DNA of 64,000 nucleotides, taken from NCBI GenBank assembly GCA_900618795.1, contig UYJD01000015.1, positions 317,034-381,033 on the forward strand, given 5' to 3'. The DNA comes from Cyanodermella asteris (taxonomy: Eukaryota > Ascomycota > Lecanoromycetes > Ostropales > Stictidaceae). Made by a program: the position numbers and the translations under genes. Below the pieces are notes generated by a model, which was not told the DNA's origin, did not search any database, and saw only the letters and a list, made by a program, of their open reading frames with translations. Below, piece after piece: positions 35,565 to 45,794 of this stretch. Positions within the stretch are counted from its first letter, which is position 1; the number at the start of each line of letters is the position of its first letter.

Positions 35565-36041
35565 ATGCAGAACATCAATGTCAACGGCAAGATATTCACC
35601 CTGCGCCCACCTCGGGTCGACCGCAAGAAGCAAATGGACGCACTCTCACCTGCGGAATTCTACGCACTCCAGCGTAAGGACATTGAAGCCGCAAGGAACT
35701 GGATCCATCCGTCGCTCAGAGGCAAGGGCCCTGGGCACGACTCAACTGATCCCGCAAGAGATGGAGAGGTTCGGGCCGAAGCTGGTGAGCACACTTGCCG
35801 AGCCTTTGGAGAAGAGAGAGCTCTGGCTTCGGCTCGAGAGTGCGGCTGTGCAGCGAGACGAGCGGTGAAGCCGGCGACAGCTTCGGAGACCGTTCCTTGC
35901 GGTGTCTGCAAGAGTACTTGCGACGGTTGTCATCATGTTATGCGTGAAACGACCGACGAGACGACCGACGAACCGACTTCTGTGAGGACTGGAGGAAGTA
36001 CCGAAGGGGAGAGTGAGGGAAGTATTCACATAGGTACCTAA
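35565..36041 (+). CDS. Small hypothetical protein (158 aa)
   Basis: From ATG 35565 the frame encodes MQNINVNGKIFTLRPPRVDR, then ALSPAEFYALQRKDIEAARNWIHPSLRGK, which looks like real protein. The later part is Ala/Arg/Glu-rich and then Thr/Glu-rich with a Cys/His cluster (CGVCKSTCDGCHH). In the +1 frame the stretch about 35740-35868 reads PQEMERFGPKLVSTLAEPLEKREL, also protein-like, so the true gene may change frame through an unseen intron or the frame may be disturbed. No known family. Confidence 0.4.
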   Translation: MQNINVNGKIFTLRPPRVDRKKQMDALSPAEFYALQRKDIEAARNWIHPSLRGKGPGHDSTDPARDGEVRAEAGEHTCRAFGEERALASARECGCAARRAVKPATASETVPCGVCKSTCDGCHHVMRETTDETTDEPTSVRTGGSTEGESEGSIHIGT

Positions 36042-36512
36042 AGCCGTGTTTGCGAGGCTATTCGTGTGGGCAGCTGACGAGATGCTTGCTGAACGACGTT
36101 AAGGAGGACTGGAGGGACAACTTCAAGAAACACATGGCCTTGAGACACTAGGAGCAAGCTAAAGATTGGAACTGAAACGAAGGAGAAAATCGCTTCCATA
36201 TTCAGCTCTTGCTGAAGGCATTGAATACAATGAGCTCCGCGATTCTTGAAGCGACCTGCTGCGACCCAAAGCCATGTGTGAGCATCGCGATGATCTTCAA
36301 TGCCACAAAGCTACCCGAGGCGTTCCGTACGCTGTTTTGAATGCATGCAGACGTCCATATCCGCACGTAGGATCCCGTAAGCGCTGGGGTTGCGCGCATT
36401 TGACCTATTCTCTCCTACTGCAGCTTTTCCACCACCAATTCCCCCTCGGTCTATGCTTGTATCATGACCGCTATTTGGCCTTACCTTGTATTGTTCTCTG
36501 TCAATCAATTGG
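36042..36512. other. Convergent intergenic spacer
   Basis: 470 bp between the small hypothetical gene and the repeat-rich minus-strand gene; no feature recognised. Confidence 0.5.
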
Positions 36513-39500
36513 TTATCTCTCATGTCCAACTCCGCCTGCGTCATTACCGTAGCCCTCGGCCTTATTCTTCTCGGTAGCGGGCTCGGGTTTGAGCGGGGTC
36601 AGTCCTGGCAATTCAGGCCACATTCTCACGAATCCAGATTCAGGACGGGCTGCCTTTGATACCTTACACTCTCTACCGAGCCCGGGGTCCTCGTCCAGGA
36701 GATGAAACGGTGGCATGTATTTCGACAGCTTTGCATTCTTCTTCGGCTTGGGAAGACCTCGAAAGAGGATGTCGACTTCCTCGGCGGTCGCCTTCTCGCG
36801 CTCTCGTTTCTTGTCTCGATTCTTTTCCTTGCGTTCCGGGGGCTTGTGCTCGGCTTCGATGTGGTCTGGTATCGCGGCTGTCGCATCTGGCTGCCAAGGC
36901 TCAACAGTAATTCGTACTTCTGTCTTCTCGTGCTTGTTCGGGGCCGTGTCGGGCTTTGGTGGGAGACGCACGACCACTTTACCTGCTTTAGGCTCCTCAA
37001 GTGGGTCTTGGAAAAGTTGCGAGTCCCGTGGGCCGCTCGTAACAATGGTTCGTCTGCATACAATAGGCGTCTGCTTACGCTCAATTTGAAGGAGGTGATG
37101 TGGTCCTCGCATTATGTGCTCCGCGAGCTTTGGCTGAAGATCCTGCAGCATTTGCTCGATGTTAGCATCGACGTCGGCTTCGACTGCATGAGGCACGTCT
37201 GTAAATTCGTGGGCTAGTTGTTGGTGGTGTTCCTCCTTTGTCTCTGCAAGTCTCGGTTGAGGATTCTGCGATTTGTACTCAGGGTCCGTGTCAAAGCGAG
37301 CTTCGATTGCACAAGCCACTTCATCGCGTTTGTGCTGCACAAGATGTTGTTGCACCTCCTCCTCGTTCTCTGCAAGCCCAGGATAAGGATCTTGGGATTC
37401 ATGCTCTGGTTTCGTGTCCCAGCCGACTGCGACTGCGTGAAACACTTTCTTGCGCTCGTGGGGCAACGCCTGGTGTTCTTGGGCTGCTGGCGCCTCCGCT
37501 GCCTTCATCCTGCCAGCAAATGCGAGAGATTCGACAGAAGTTCCAGTATCAACCGAAGTTGTTTGTGTGTTCCCTGAACAATTTGATTCGCCCTTTGCCT
37601 TGTCTCGAAGCGCGTCTGCACCTCGAGCGCGTAGATACAGCTTGGGGAGGGCATATCTCTCGCCGATGCTGCGAATTTGACGGTGTACTTCATCCCTCAG
37701 CTGATACATAGGCTTGATATGACTATTTTTTGCCATAATTGCGAAGCCGACCGGATGGTTCAGCGAGGCTCTTGGAAGCCGTTGGTCGTCCTTTGATCTG
37801 TACAGTGGGGCTTCCTCCTCTTTCGCAATTGGTGAGATCTGATTCCCGTAGTTCTGCCGATTGACCAGTCCTCCGCTTTCTGAGTCCCCAACGTTGGATT
37901 GAGAGAAAGCACTTTCGTCCTTGGGCTTGTTTTGGCTATCTTTCTTAGCTTTTGCGAGCAAGGAAAACTTGTGATCGCCGTAATTATTCCACGTGGCCAT
38001 ATCTTCATTCAATTTTGCCGGGGGTCCATCGTCCGCTCCAGGGATTTCACCGTCCCTGGGCTTCTCCTGTGACTCCTTTTCGGCTTTCGCGGGCAAGGCA
38101 AATTTGTGGTCGCCGTAACTCGTCCGCTCGGCCATGTCCTCGTGCATTTCTACCGAGACTCCATCGTTCGTTGGAGGGATCTGATCCTCTGCTCGAGGGA
38201 TTGCATCGTCAGTCGGAGGAATTTTATCGTCCATTCGAAGGGGCTTATCGTCCGTTTGAGGAGATTCACCGTCCATTTGAAGGGGCTCATAGTCTCCTTG
38301 AAGGGGTTCATCGTCCTTGGACTTGTTATGAAACTCCGTTTCGGCTCTTGCGGGCAAAGGGAAATTTTGATCACCAAATTCCTTCCAGGCAGTCGTACTG
38401 TAAACCATTCTTGCTAATTTTTTCCGAGTTTTGACTCCGGACGGAGAGCTCTTGTCCTTGGGCTCTTCTTCACCGTTCGTGAGCAACAGCAATGGGCGGT
38501 TCCCAGCTTGAATCCAGGCAGCCGTGTCGGGGCTCATGTTCGCTAAGACTTCTTTGTTGATATGAAGAGGGTCGCCATCGTCGAATATGCTGCGGGGCGC
38601 TTTCTCAGCTTGTGTAGCTTTTACCTTTCCGTCGTGAGAGATTTTAAGGCTATGCTTGTCACTTGTGGGGTCCTTCAACTCTGAATCCTTTTTCTGTCGC
38701 TCGCCCTCAGGTCCTTGCCTAGTATCCACCGGCGCAGTAAGTTTGAATGCAGCAAGTTCGATCTTCTCTTCGTCGTCGAGCCCACAAGGTTGTTCACCCT
38801 TCGGCATAAGAGGCCTTCCTTGTGCTTTCCTGAGCTCCACGGGTAGGAGGATGTGATGAAAGACCCCTTTGGTGCGCTGATACCAGTCCCAAATTCCGTA
38901 TCCAGGGTAGTTTTCCTCATCGGGCTTAAGTCGAAGCTCTTCCTTGACCCATGCCGGTAGAACCGGTTTAGACCCATCAGGTGCGCCAAGTCCTCCGGCC
39001 TCTGGAGCTCCTTTCTTGCGTGATACCGAAAATTGCCACAGATGAGGTTTCGTGATCAACTCGTTGCCCACAAGGAAGTTGATCTTGACGAACCATTCAG
39101 TGTCCAGCTCATGTGTGACCCTGAGATTGTCTTCGGCGGCGAGAAGTCTCTGCTGAGATATGAGCCATCGCTGTCGTTGTCTGAACCATGTTTTTGATTG
39201 CGGACCTGCTGATATTGCTTTCACGGCTGCAGGTATCATTGCCCTGCCATTGTAATGGTACCGGCCAGGCCAGGATCGGTGAAAATGCAATACCAATCGC
39301 GCCGATTCTTCGAAACCTCCTGTTTTGAAAAGTTTAGAGACTATATTTAATTTGTCCTTTCCATTGAAACAACGTGCCAGAAGTGCTACGCAGTCGTCCT
39401 CAGGACGATCATGTATAGTACCTGGGAAGCTTCCGTCCGGTTCAGGCCACCGATTGAGGTGGCGAAAATGTTCGTGGCTCAATAGGGCGAAAAGCTCCTC

Positions 39501-39659
39501 ACGACCACGTGGGATGTGATCAGTTAGCCTGTTAAATTCCCAGTGTATCCGGTATTTGGCAAAAAGCGCATCTATCGGAAACATTTCCTGAAATGCAGTC
39601 CTTAGTATGACCAGCAGCCGGAGCTCTCTGCGCTGAAAGGGCTCGGGATCGGGATCCAT
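36513..39659 (-). CDS. Repeat-rich unknown protein, 1048 aa
   Basis: Single open frame, no intron needed. Residues 1-270 look folded (EMFPIDALFAKYRIHWEF, DDCVALLARCFNGKDKLN, GGFEESARLVLHFHRSWPG, WFVKINFLVGNELITKPHLWQF) but match no family I know. Residues 280-1048 are charged and repetitive, with three arrays: 44-45-aa units containing YGDHKFxLxAKAxKxSQxKP (about 424-626), a heptad array (451-499) and 41-42-aa units (about 738-862). A basic segment (KEKNRDKKREREK, about 944-956) may be a nuclear localisation signal. No signal peptide or TM segment. The long uninterrupted frame and periodic repeats support translation. Probably lineage-specific and fast evolving; function unknown. Confidence 0.7.
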   Translation of the reverse strand: MDPDPEPFQRRELRLLVILRTAFQEMFPIDALFAKYRIHWEFNRLTDHIPRGREELFALLSHEHFRHLNRWPEPDGSFPGTIHDRPEDDCVALLARCFNGKDKLNIVSKLFKTGGFEESARLVLHFHRSWPGRYHYNGRAMIPAAVKAISAGPQSKTWFRQRQRWLISQQRLLAAEDNLRVTHELDTEWFVKINFLVGNELITKPHLWQFSVSRKKGAPEAGGLGAPDGSKPVLPAWVKEELRLKPDEENYPGYGIWDWYQRTKGVFHHILLPVELRKAQGRPLMPKGEQPCGLDDEEKIELAAFKLTAPVDTRQGPEGERQKKDSELKDPTSDKHSLKISHDGKVKATQAEKAPRSIFDDGDPLHINKEVLANMSPDTAAWIQAGNRPLLLLTNGEEEPKDKSSPSGVKTRKKLARMVYSTTAWKEFGDQNFPLPARAETEFHNKSKDDEPLQGDYEPLQMDGESPQTDDKPLRMDDKIPPTDDAIPRAEDQIPPTNDGVSVEMHEDMAERTSYGDHKFALPAKAEKESQEKPRDGEIPGADDGPPAKLNEDMATWNNYGDHKFSLLAKAKKDSQNKPKDESAFSQSNVGDSESGGLVNRQNYGNQISPIAKEEEAPLYRSKDDQRLPRASLNHPVGFAIMAKNSHIKPMYQLRDEVHRQIRSIGERYALPKLYLRARGADALRDKAKGESNCSGNTQTTSVDTGTSVESLAFAGRMKAAEAPAAQEHQALPHERKKVFHAVAVGWDTKPEHESQDPYPGLAENEEEVQQHLVQHKRDEVACAIEARFDTDPEYKSQNPQPRLAETKEEHHQQLAHEFTDVPHAVEADVDANIEQMLQDLQPKLAEHIMRGPHHLLQIERKQTPIVCRRTIVTSGPRDSQLFQDPLEEPKAGKVVVRLPPKPDTAPNKHEKTEVRITVEPWQPDATAAIPDHIEAEHKPPERKEKNRDKKREREKATAEEVDILFRGLPKPKKNAKLSKYMPPFHLLDEDPGLGRECKVSKAARPESGFVRMWPELPGLTPLKPEPATEKNKAEGYGNDAGGVGHER
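37074..37448 (-). repeat. 41-42-residue coding repeat, 3 units
   Basis: Within the 1048-aa gene (residues about 738-862). The units open with FHAVAVGWDTKPE, ACAIEARFDTDPE and PHAVEADVDANIE, and each carries a PxLAE block followed by a His/Gln-rich stretch. Diverged tandem duplication. Confidence 0.75.
37782..38390 (-). repeat. 44-45-residue coding repeat, 4 units with internal insertion
   Basis: Within the 1048-aa gene (residues about 424-626). Unit cores are FGDQNFPLPARAE, YGDHKFALPAKAE, YGDHKFSLLAKAK and YGNQISPIAKEEE. Spacing is 45 and 44 residues between units 2-3 and 3-4, but 87 between 1 and 2, where the heptad array has expanded. Confidence 0.75.
38163..38309 (-). repeat. 21-bp coding minisatellite, 7 units
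   Basis: Seven 21-bp units (residues 451-499) translating as EPLQGDY, EPLQMDG, ESPQTDD, KPLRMDD, KIPPTDD, AIPRAED and QIPPTND. Diverged but exactly in register. Confidence 0.85.
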
Positions 39660-40893
39660 ACTGTGCCAATGCGCGAAAAGCGAGCGCGAAATTGCGGGTG
39701 ATTCGCAATGACTGGAGGGATTCTGTGTGGTGGTTTGCTCGCAGATGGCAACTGACAGGAAGTTTGGAACATCGAGTGGTGTGTGGCGGCCCAGATGGAC
39801 GATCTGGATCGTGAGCTCAGGGGCAATGGATCACTTGTTGGTTGAAAGTTGAAAAGCTTGAATTAGCGAACAAGAAGCTGTCAAGCGCGCGTGCATAAAT
39901 ACGCAATGTTCACGCAAATGATCGAACGTGACCTGCAAGTTCGTCATTGACTCACCATTTCACGTGTCGTGATTCACGTCGCAACCTCGCATACTGCTGA
40001 CTCGAAAGTCTCATAAGGTCAACAAACGTGTCAAGTCCTACCTGAATGTGGTGAATGTGAAATTGCTCCATCGAATGCCAAGCCTGTGAAAAGATCTTGC
40101 GAAGACCACTCGACCGCTGCACGATTTGGACATCACGTTCTGTCGTATCCTATTCCTGAACAGGGCCTCATTTCAAGTATCGGCGCGATGGTGGCTGACA
40201 TTCTTCGACGCCATGACAAACCATCCTGGTGACTGCTCGAGTATCGCGACCAGCAGCTCTAGCAGACCACAGCACAAAGGGAATGAGGCCGGAAGATGTC
40301 AACTGTACGTGTCGCGACATCATCTTTGTCGATGGAGCCCGCTTCGAGAGCAACGAGCGCGCCATGGGGTTGAAGTGGTCTATTCAACAAACCAGCTCGG
40401 CATGAGACTTCTGCATGCCCGAAGCCCTCACGTAGTCGCGCCAGAACGATAGGCAATTGTCACGAGGGACAAACCTAGCCTCAGAAGGGTACGACGTCGT
40501 CTGCAATGTATATGGTTCTATGAAAGTCGAGAGGTCTTTTTGGGTGTGGGTTGTGGTGGCCGTGGCCAATCACACAATTGTGTTTCCGGCTGACAGGCTT
40601 AGCGCCGCAATCGCCGAAACGATGGTTCTTATCAGTCTGCCGATCTCGCTTTAGTCAACCGAAAGTTTGAGCTCGGAAAAGCCTCCCGCGGGCTTCGAGA
40701 TTATTCGCCTCCTAGAATCTCCGAGGACCAGGAAATCTAAGATCCAGATGCCAGTCTTATCTACCAACCCACCTTGCCCTCTTGGAAACTCGTCGCTCTC
40801 CTATGTTGTTTTGTTCCCAGACCTCTCGATTGCTTTTCCACATTTTCCGAGGGTCTTGTGAGTCGTGTGTGTAAAATTCTCTACAGCTCCGCC
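39660..40893. other. Divergent promoter interval
   Basis: 1.2 kb between the divergent repeat-rich gene and the siroheme synthase gene; no gene recognised. Presumably holds both promoters. Confidence 0.5.
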
Positions 40894-42759
40894 ATGCCCG
40901 CCGCTTTGTTGACGGCGCACGACGCGGTCGACCATGTACATCTAATCATAGGCGCGAACTCGCTGGCAGGAGCGAGATGCGCGAGGAGTCTGGCAGTTGG
41001 CGCGAAACCTATTGTCATCGCTCCCAGCGAAGTTCAACCTCACTATGCGCTTGAGAAGAGGATCGAGGACGGTAAAGTCGAGTTTCTCCGGCGTGACTTT
41101 CAAGACGAGGACGTTAGAACACTAGGGAGACAAGAGGTGGAAGGTTATGTCGATGCAGTTTTTGTCACCACAAGCCCACACAGCGTTCAAGCCACACACA
41201 TTTCGTCCCTCTGTCGGAGACTGCGTGTCCCTGTCAACGTGACAGACGCGCCGAACCTTTGCACATTCACCCTGTTATCGACCTACTCAGATGGACCTCT
41301 CCAAATTGGCATTACAACGTCTGGCAAGGGCTGTAAACTTGCGTCCCGGATCCGCCGCGAAATTTCCGCGTCTTTGCCACCGAACCTTGGAACCGCAATC
41401 GATCGCCTGGGCACAATGAGGAGGCGAATATGGGAAGAGGACCACAAGCAGTACGACGCTCATGATCTCGCGGCGGAAAACTCGGATGAAGATGTTCCGG
41501 GTCAGAGTGCGACCTTCAACAAGTTAGTGCTGGAGTCCGACCGGACAGCAAACAAGACCAGGCGCATGCGCTGGCTGACACAAATTTGCGAATATTGGCC
41601 TTTGCGTCGTTTGGCAGACATAAGTGACGCAGACATTGACACGATTTTGAGAGCATACCAGGCTGAAGGAGAGGCATTATCCACCCATGCTCCAAAGGCC
41701 AGTCCTGCTCCGAGACGGAGACCCAGAATCATATTGGCAGGATCCGGCCCTGGATCGCCGCATTTGTTGACGATGGCGACACACCGTGCCATACAAACCT
41801 CCTCTTTCGTTCTTGCAGACAAACTCGTTCCGGCTGCCGTGATGGACTTGATTCCGCGTCGAGCAACGGTGCACATTGCGCGCAAGTTCCCTGGCAATGC
41901 TGAGGCGGCACAGCAAGAGCTTCTCAGTCTCGGCTTGGAAGCTCTGAAATCAGGAGAACACTCCACCGTGTTGCGTCTGAAACAAGGCGACCCTTACCTG
42001 TACGGACGTGGTGGCGAAGAGCTCCAGTTCTTCCGCAAAGAAGGCTTCGAAGTCACAGTGCTTCCGGGCATCACCAGCGCTCTGAGCGCACCGCTATTTG
42101 GCGGGATCCCAGTTACCCATAGGGGCGTGGCGGAGAAGGTTTTGATTTGCACTGGCACAGGACGCAAGGGCAAGGTAGTCAAGATGCCTGAATTCGAGAG
42201 TGGACTTACTCTGGTCACGCTCATGGGTCTGCATCGGTTGGAAGCATTGGTAGATACCCTTGTCGGGCGACGAAAAACACGACCGCCCATTGCCACGGGT
42301 GTCAGTGAACTCGATGTCGTCCGAATCAAGCGTGAGAGCAATGCGTCAACCGAAGCTGCAGCAGGACTTCAGCTCTCCGAGCCATCCCGCGACACAACAG
42401 ACCGTGGCGCCAAAGTCGAAGGCGGCGTCGTCGCCGAAGCACCAGAGGTCCCACTCGCAGCGCCATGGCCGATAGACACGCCCTGCGCAGTGCTCGAAAG
42501 AGCCAGCTGCCCAGACCAACGTGTGATCAGAACGACCTTGAGGTGGGTTGTAGACGCCGTGGAGCAAGAAGGCAGCCGACCGCCAGGTCTGTTCGTCGTC
42601 GGTGGGGCGTGTGAGGCGCTCGAGGGACGAGGCGGCAACCGCTGGGTTGTAGAAGACGGATTCCAGGGGTTGGACGAATTGATGGACGGCCAGGTGGAGA
42701 GGGTTCTGGGGAGTCTGGACGTGGCGGCCGGGGAGGGTCGCCAGGCTGCGATGGCTTGA
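40894..42759 (+). CDS. MET1: Siroheme synthase / uroporphyrinogen-III C-methyltransferase (Met8-Met1 type)
   Basis: Intronless, 621 aa from ATG 40894 (GCCATGC). The N-terminal 230 residues are Met8/CysG-like: a Rossmann segment VHLIIGANSLAGARCARSL, then VNVTDAPNLCTFTLLSTYSDGPLQIGITTSGKGCKLASRIRREI, which fits precorrin-2 dehydrogenase/ferrochelatase. The C-terminal half is the SUMT tetrapyrrole methylase: ILAGSGPGSPHLLTMAT (about residue 280), RLKQGDPYLYGRGGEE, LPGITSALSAPLFGGIPVTHRG, and a late LFVVGGACEAL. Together these make siroheme, the cofactor of sulfite and nitrite reductases, so the gene supports sulfate and nitrate assimilation. An acidic Ser/Ala-rich insertion of roughly 60 residues (around 480-540) interrupts the SUMT domain. 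Whether the dehydrogenase half is active cannot be judged by eye. Confidence 0.93.
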   Translation: MPAALLTAHDAVDHVHLIIGANSLAGARCARSLAVGAKPIVIAPSEVQPHYALEKRIEDGKVEFLRRDFQDEDVRTLGRQEVEGYVDAVFVTTSPHSVQATHISSLCRRLRVPVNVTDAPNLCTFTLLSTYSDGPLQIGITTSGKGCKLASRIRREISASLPPNLGTAIDRLGTMRRRIWEEDHKQYDAHDLAAENSDEDVPGQSATFNKLVLESDRTANKTRRMRWLTQICEYWPLRRLADISDADIDTILRAYQAEGEALSTHAPKASPAPRRRPRIILAGSGPGSPHLLTMATHRAIQTSSFVLADKLVPAAVMDLIPRRATVHIARKFPGNAEAAQQELLSLGLEALKSGEHSTVLRLKQGDPYLYGRGGEELQFFRKEGFEVTVLPGITSALSAPLFGGIPVTHRGVAEKVLICTGTGRKGKVVKMPEFESGLTLVTLMGLHRLEALVDTLVGRRKTRPPIATGVSELDVVRIKRESNASTEAAAGLQLSEPSRDTTDRGAKVEGGVVAEAPEVPLAAPWPIDTPCAVLERASCPDQRVIRTTLRWVVDAVEQEGSRPPGLFVVGGACEALEGRGGNRWVVEDGFQGLDELMDGQVERVLGSLDVAAGEGRQAAMA

Positions 42760-43987
42760 TAGTGGAGTTTGATCGCTGTTGTGATGATCTTGTCGCCGAT
42801 GGTACACTGCCTCCTTGTGGATCTTGCTTGTCGAGTCAAGGACCAGGCAATCCTCATCGCCCGCTTCGTTCGCGGCTCGGCTGATTCGTTGGAGTATGAC
42901 CTAACGCAAGTCTGGCGTACCAGCGTACGTTCGCGCATCGCCGAGCGAGCGGTCAGACCGAGCGCCGTTCATCCTGATACACGAGAACCTTGCAAAGCCC
43001 GACCGCGACGCAGACAGTGACAAAGTCATCACCATCATGAATCAAGATCATATTGCTTGCTGCAGGCGACAGCCACGTCGCACATAACCTTCAATCCAAG
43101 ATCGTTATCGTGTGCAAATAGGTCGTAATCATCAAAGTCCAGAGCATGACTCGAGAACCCTTCCCACAAACCTTGCTGAATTTCAGACTCACCGACTCCG
43201 TTATTCCGGAATTTGAGCAGTGAGAATTCCACCAAGAGCGGCCAGAGTGAGCCTCGATCTAGATCGTGCAGGGATATCAAGGTACGCACTCGTATAGCGA
43301 ACCGTCAGAGCCCGCGAATCAAACATGCGTAATGACGTTTTTGGGCGCCAGGAAACAAAGAGATGGACGATGAACTTTGCGCGTGGGATGCCGTATTTGT
43401 TGGGCCCGAGCAAAGAGCCCGAATTGACAAAAATGGAGGTGGATGGCTGCTTGAGGGAAATGGCTGACCCCACGGGGAAATTCTTCATGTCGATCGTTCC
43501 TCGGCTGCTCGACTGCGCGCGCCGGTCCCAGTTCCACAGGGCCACGGCTGGTCGCCGGAGGGATCTCCATTCAACGTCAGGTCTCGGATTCTCCTGTGGG
43601 CTGGGAAAAGAGAAAAGAGTGCACTTGCCGCTGTGCACTACCCGAACGCTTGCTCAGGGGGGCAGTCTGTACTCAATGACAACTGGTGGGCCTGCGTGCG
43701 TTCCTTGGCCGACGAGATCGCAATGGAAGCCGCTTTCATTGAGGACTGTTGAAGCATGAATTCCTGTGCATGTATTATCATTTGGTTCAGTATAAAAAGC
43801 ACGTTGCAGAAAAGCATGGTATTCCATCATTTCAAGATCTTTTTTCATTATTGGCAAGCTATTCAATCTGTAGCTGTGCAAAACTCCGCGCAACGTGTCA
43901 AAGTCAATTTCCCAGTGTTCCTCCGGGTATCATACTCATTGCGTGTTATACATGTTCATTACCGGCGCCTCCTGTACATCAGCTTGC
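42760..43987. other. Convergent intergenic interval
   Basis: 1.2 kb between the 3' ends of the siroheme synthase and peroxidase genes. A TATAAAAA string occurs near 43791 but no gene is recognised downstream of it. Confidence 0.5.
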
Positions 43988-45262
43988 TTATTTGCCAACG
44001 CCGCTGGCCTTGTAGTTCATGCCAGGGAAGGTTGCGGTCGCATTGTCGGTGTAGAGCTTGTCCAACTGAGGGCAGCCAAGGTTGGAGATGATGGGGTTGA
44101 GAACGTTGCCGAGCAAATCCTCAATCTCAGACACAAGGTCGGGCGTGTTGGCGCGAGTGGCCTGCAAAAAGAAGCATGCGAGGTTGTTGCCCTGGAGAAG
44201 AGTCTCGGCATTGAGGATACCTCCAGTGAGATCCTCGAAGTCGACGCCGGTGAAGGTGTTGGTCTTGCCAGTGTTACCGCCAATGCGGATGATACCCGGG
44301 AAGACAGCGTTGTCGACCAGCAAGTTTTCGAAAACATCGAGAAGCGCGTAAGCATTCGCAGCAGGTCGCTTGTACCAGTTGTCGGGGATGCGTTCCTGGT
44401 TGCGGTTGTGGGTGTAGGAACCCTCGTCGCCGGTGACAGAAAAGAAAGTCTTGAGAATATCACGGTTAAGTTCACCACCGGGGTTGGCCTCCGTGTGGTT
44501 GGACATGAAGTTGACGACGAAGTCATGCGCAGCAGGCGTGACGAGGCCGGCAACGAAACCCGTGAAGTAATAGGGGTTGTTGGCAATGGAGTACTGCTGA
44601 ACGTAATCGTTCTGCGCGTTCAGGATGTCGGGAGTGTAGTCAGGGCCGAGGCTCATCAAGTTGTTCCAGGAGTGCATCTGGAAGACATCGACGAGGCCGT
44701 TATTTAGATAGGCGTCTCCTCGGATGATGGAGGCATCTCCCTCGTACTTGCTGTGGAGGCTGTAGATGCCGCCCGGGCTGAGGCCCAGAATATCAAGTGT
44801 GCCTGGGTAACCACCGCCAATCGACCATGTCCCAGCGATCGGGTCACCGCTGAGTGCGATAGAAAGGACCGCCAAGACAGCTGCCAGGTCCGGGCTCATG
44901 TTGTATGCCTCGCCCAGCCCACTGACGGTGTCGGCGATAGTAGCAATGCCACTGCGTGGAAGAAAGCCGTGGTTGGCGGCAGCGTTGAGACCGGGGCACT
45001 GACCACGCTTGTCTGTTGACTTGGGTGCCTGGAACTCGTGGCCACTGCCCTGTGTGATATCGACGTACTGCTCCTTTGCATCGAAGCCTACCGGCTGCTG
45101 GACACCGGTGTTCTTGCGTCCCGAGTTGATGGCAGGCTTGCGAGTTGGAGGGGCGACGTCTCGTCTGACGGGAAGGTCACCACCCATGTTGTTGAACATG
45201 GCAGCTGGGAAGGCTGCTGCCAGAGGCAGAGCCGCCAAGGCGAGAGCTGCGGTCTTGACCAT
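43988..45262 (-). CDS. Secreted heme-thiolate peroxidase (chloroperoxidase/UPO family)
   Basis: Intronless, 424 aa. Signal peptide at about residues 1-17 (MVKTAALALAALPLAAA), then a short pro-like stretch with dibasic sites. The axial heme-thiolate Cys lies in GQCPGLNAAANHGFLPRSG at about residue 89; the usual family motif is PCP, so the first Pro is Gln here. The acid-base and Mg2+ motif is EGDASIIRGD (about residue 173), matching EGD-x-S-x-x-R of unspecific peroxygenases. RIPDNWYKRP (about residue 291) is also a family block. Such enzymes use H2O2 to halogenate, epoxidise or hydroxylate substrates outside the cell. NHT and NAT glycosylation sites are present. The substrate cannot be predicted. 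Confidence 0.93.
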   Translation of the reverse strand: MVKTAALALAALPLAAAFPAAMFNNMGGDLPVRRDVAPPTRKPAINSGRKNTGVQQPVGFDAKEQYVDITQGSGHEFQAPKSTDKRGQCPGLNAAANHGFLPRSGIATIADTVSGLGEAYNMSPDLAAVLAVLSIALSGDPIAGTWSIGGGYPGTLDILGLSPGGIYSLHSKYEGDASIIRGDAYLNNGLVDVFQMHSWNNLMSLGPDYTPDILNAQNDYVQQYSIANNPYYFTGFVAGLVTPAAHDFVVNFMSNHTEANPGGELNRDILKTFFSVTGDEGSYTHNRNQERIPDNWYKRPAANAYALLDVFENLLVDNAVFPGIIRIGGNTGKTNTFTGVDFEDLTGGILNAETLLQGNNLACFFLQATRANTPDLVSEIEDLLGNVLNPIISNLGCPQLDKLYTDNATATFPGMNYKASGVGK

Positions 45263-45366
45263 TTTTGCAATTCCGTAGGAGAAGCTAGTAAAGAGATGTG
45301 CGATTGTTGTTTGAAGGTGAAGTCACGATGAGGAAAGAAAGAGGAATGCAGGGAAGTCAGGAGACG

Positions 45367-45374
45367 ATATTTAT
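45367..45374 (-). promoter_or_regulatory. Possible TATA element of the peroxidase gene
   Basis: On the minus strand the string ATAAATAT lies about 105-112 bp upstream of the peroxidase ATG, a normal spacing for a fungal TATA element with a leader of 60-80 nt. Confidence 0.4.
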
Positions 45375-45794
45375 GTTATGGACGTGGTGAAGTTCCTCGT
45401 CACCCTGAACCAATGAGAACACTATGGATTCAAGTTGCATGGAGGCTGACAACATCTGGGGGAGTGCGGGGAAGATCCTTGTCGGTGGAGGATCACCGAA
45501 TCAAGGTCGAATGGGATGTAATTGAGGTGGAAGCGGGTGCCTCGATCGAACCAAGAACGATAGCACGATACTGGGAAAACGCCCCGTCTCTTGGACCCAA
45601 GGTAACACTTACCGGGCAACATACTTACCGATGGAAGCGAGCGTTAAGGAGTAGCTGTATGCAGTCCGACGTCTAGCGGAGCACTGATCCATGGTGATCA
45701 AGAGGCCGAATTGTGTCATGGCTGGGACGATCTGCTATAGCGTGATAAGATGTGGCGTTTTGAGTATACGCACGATTGGCTGTTGTCGAAACTG

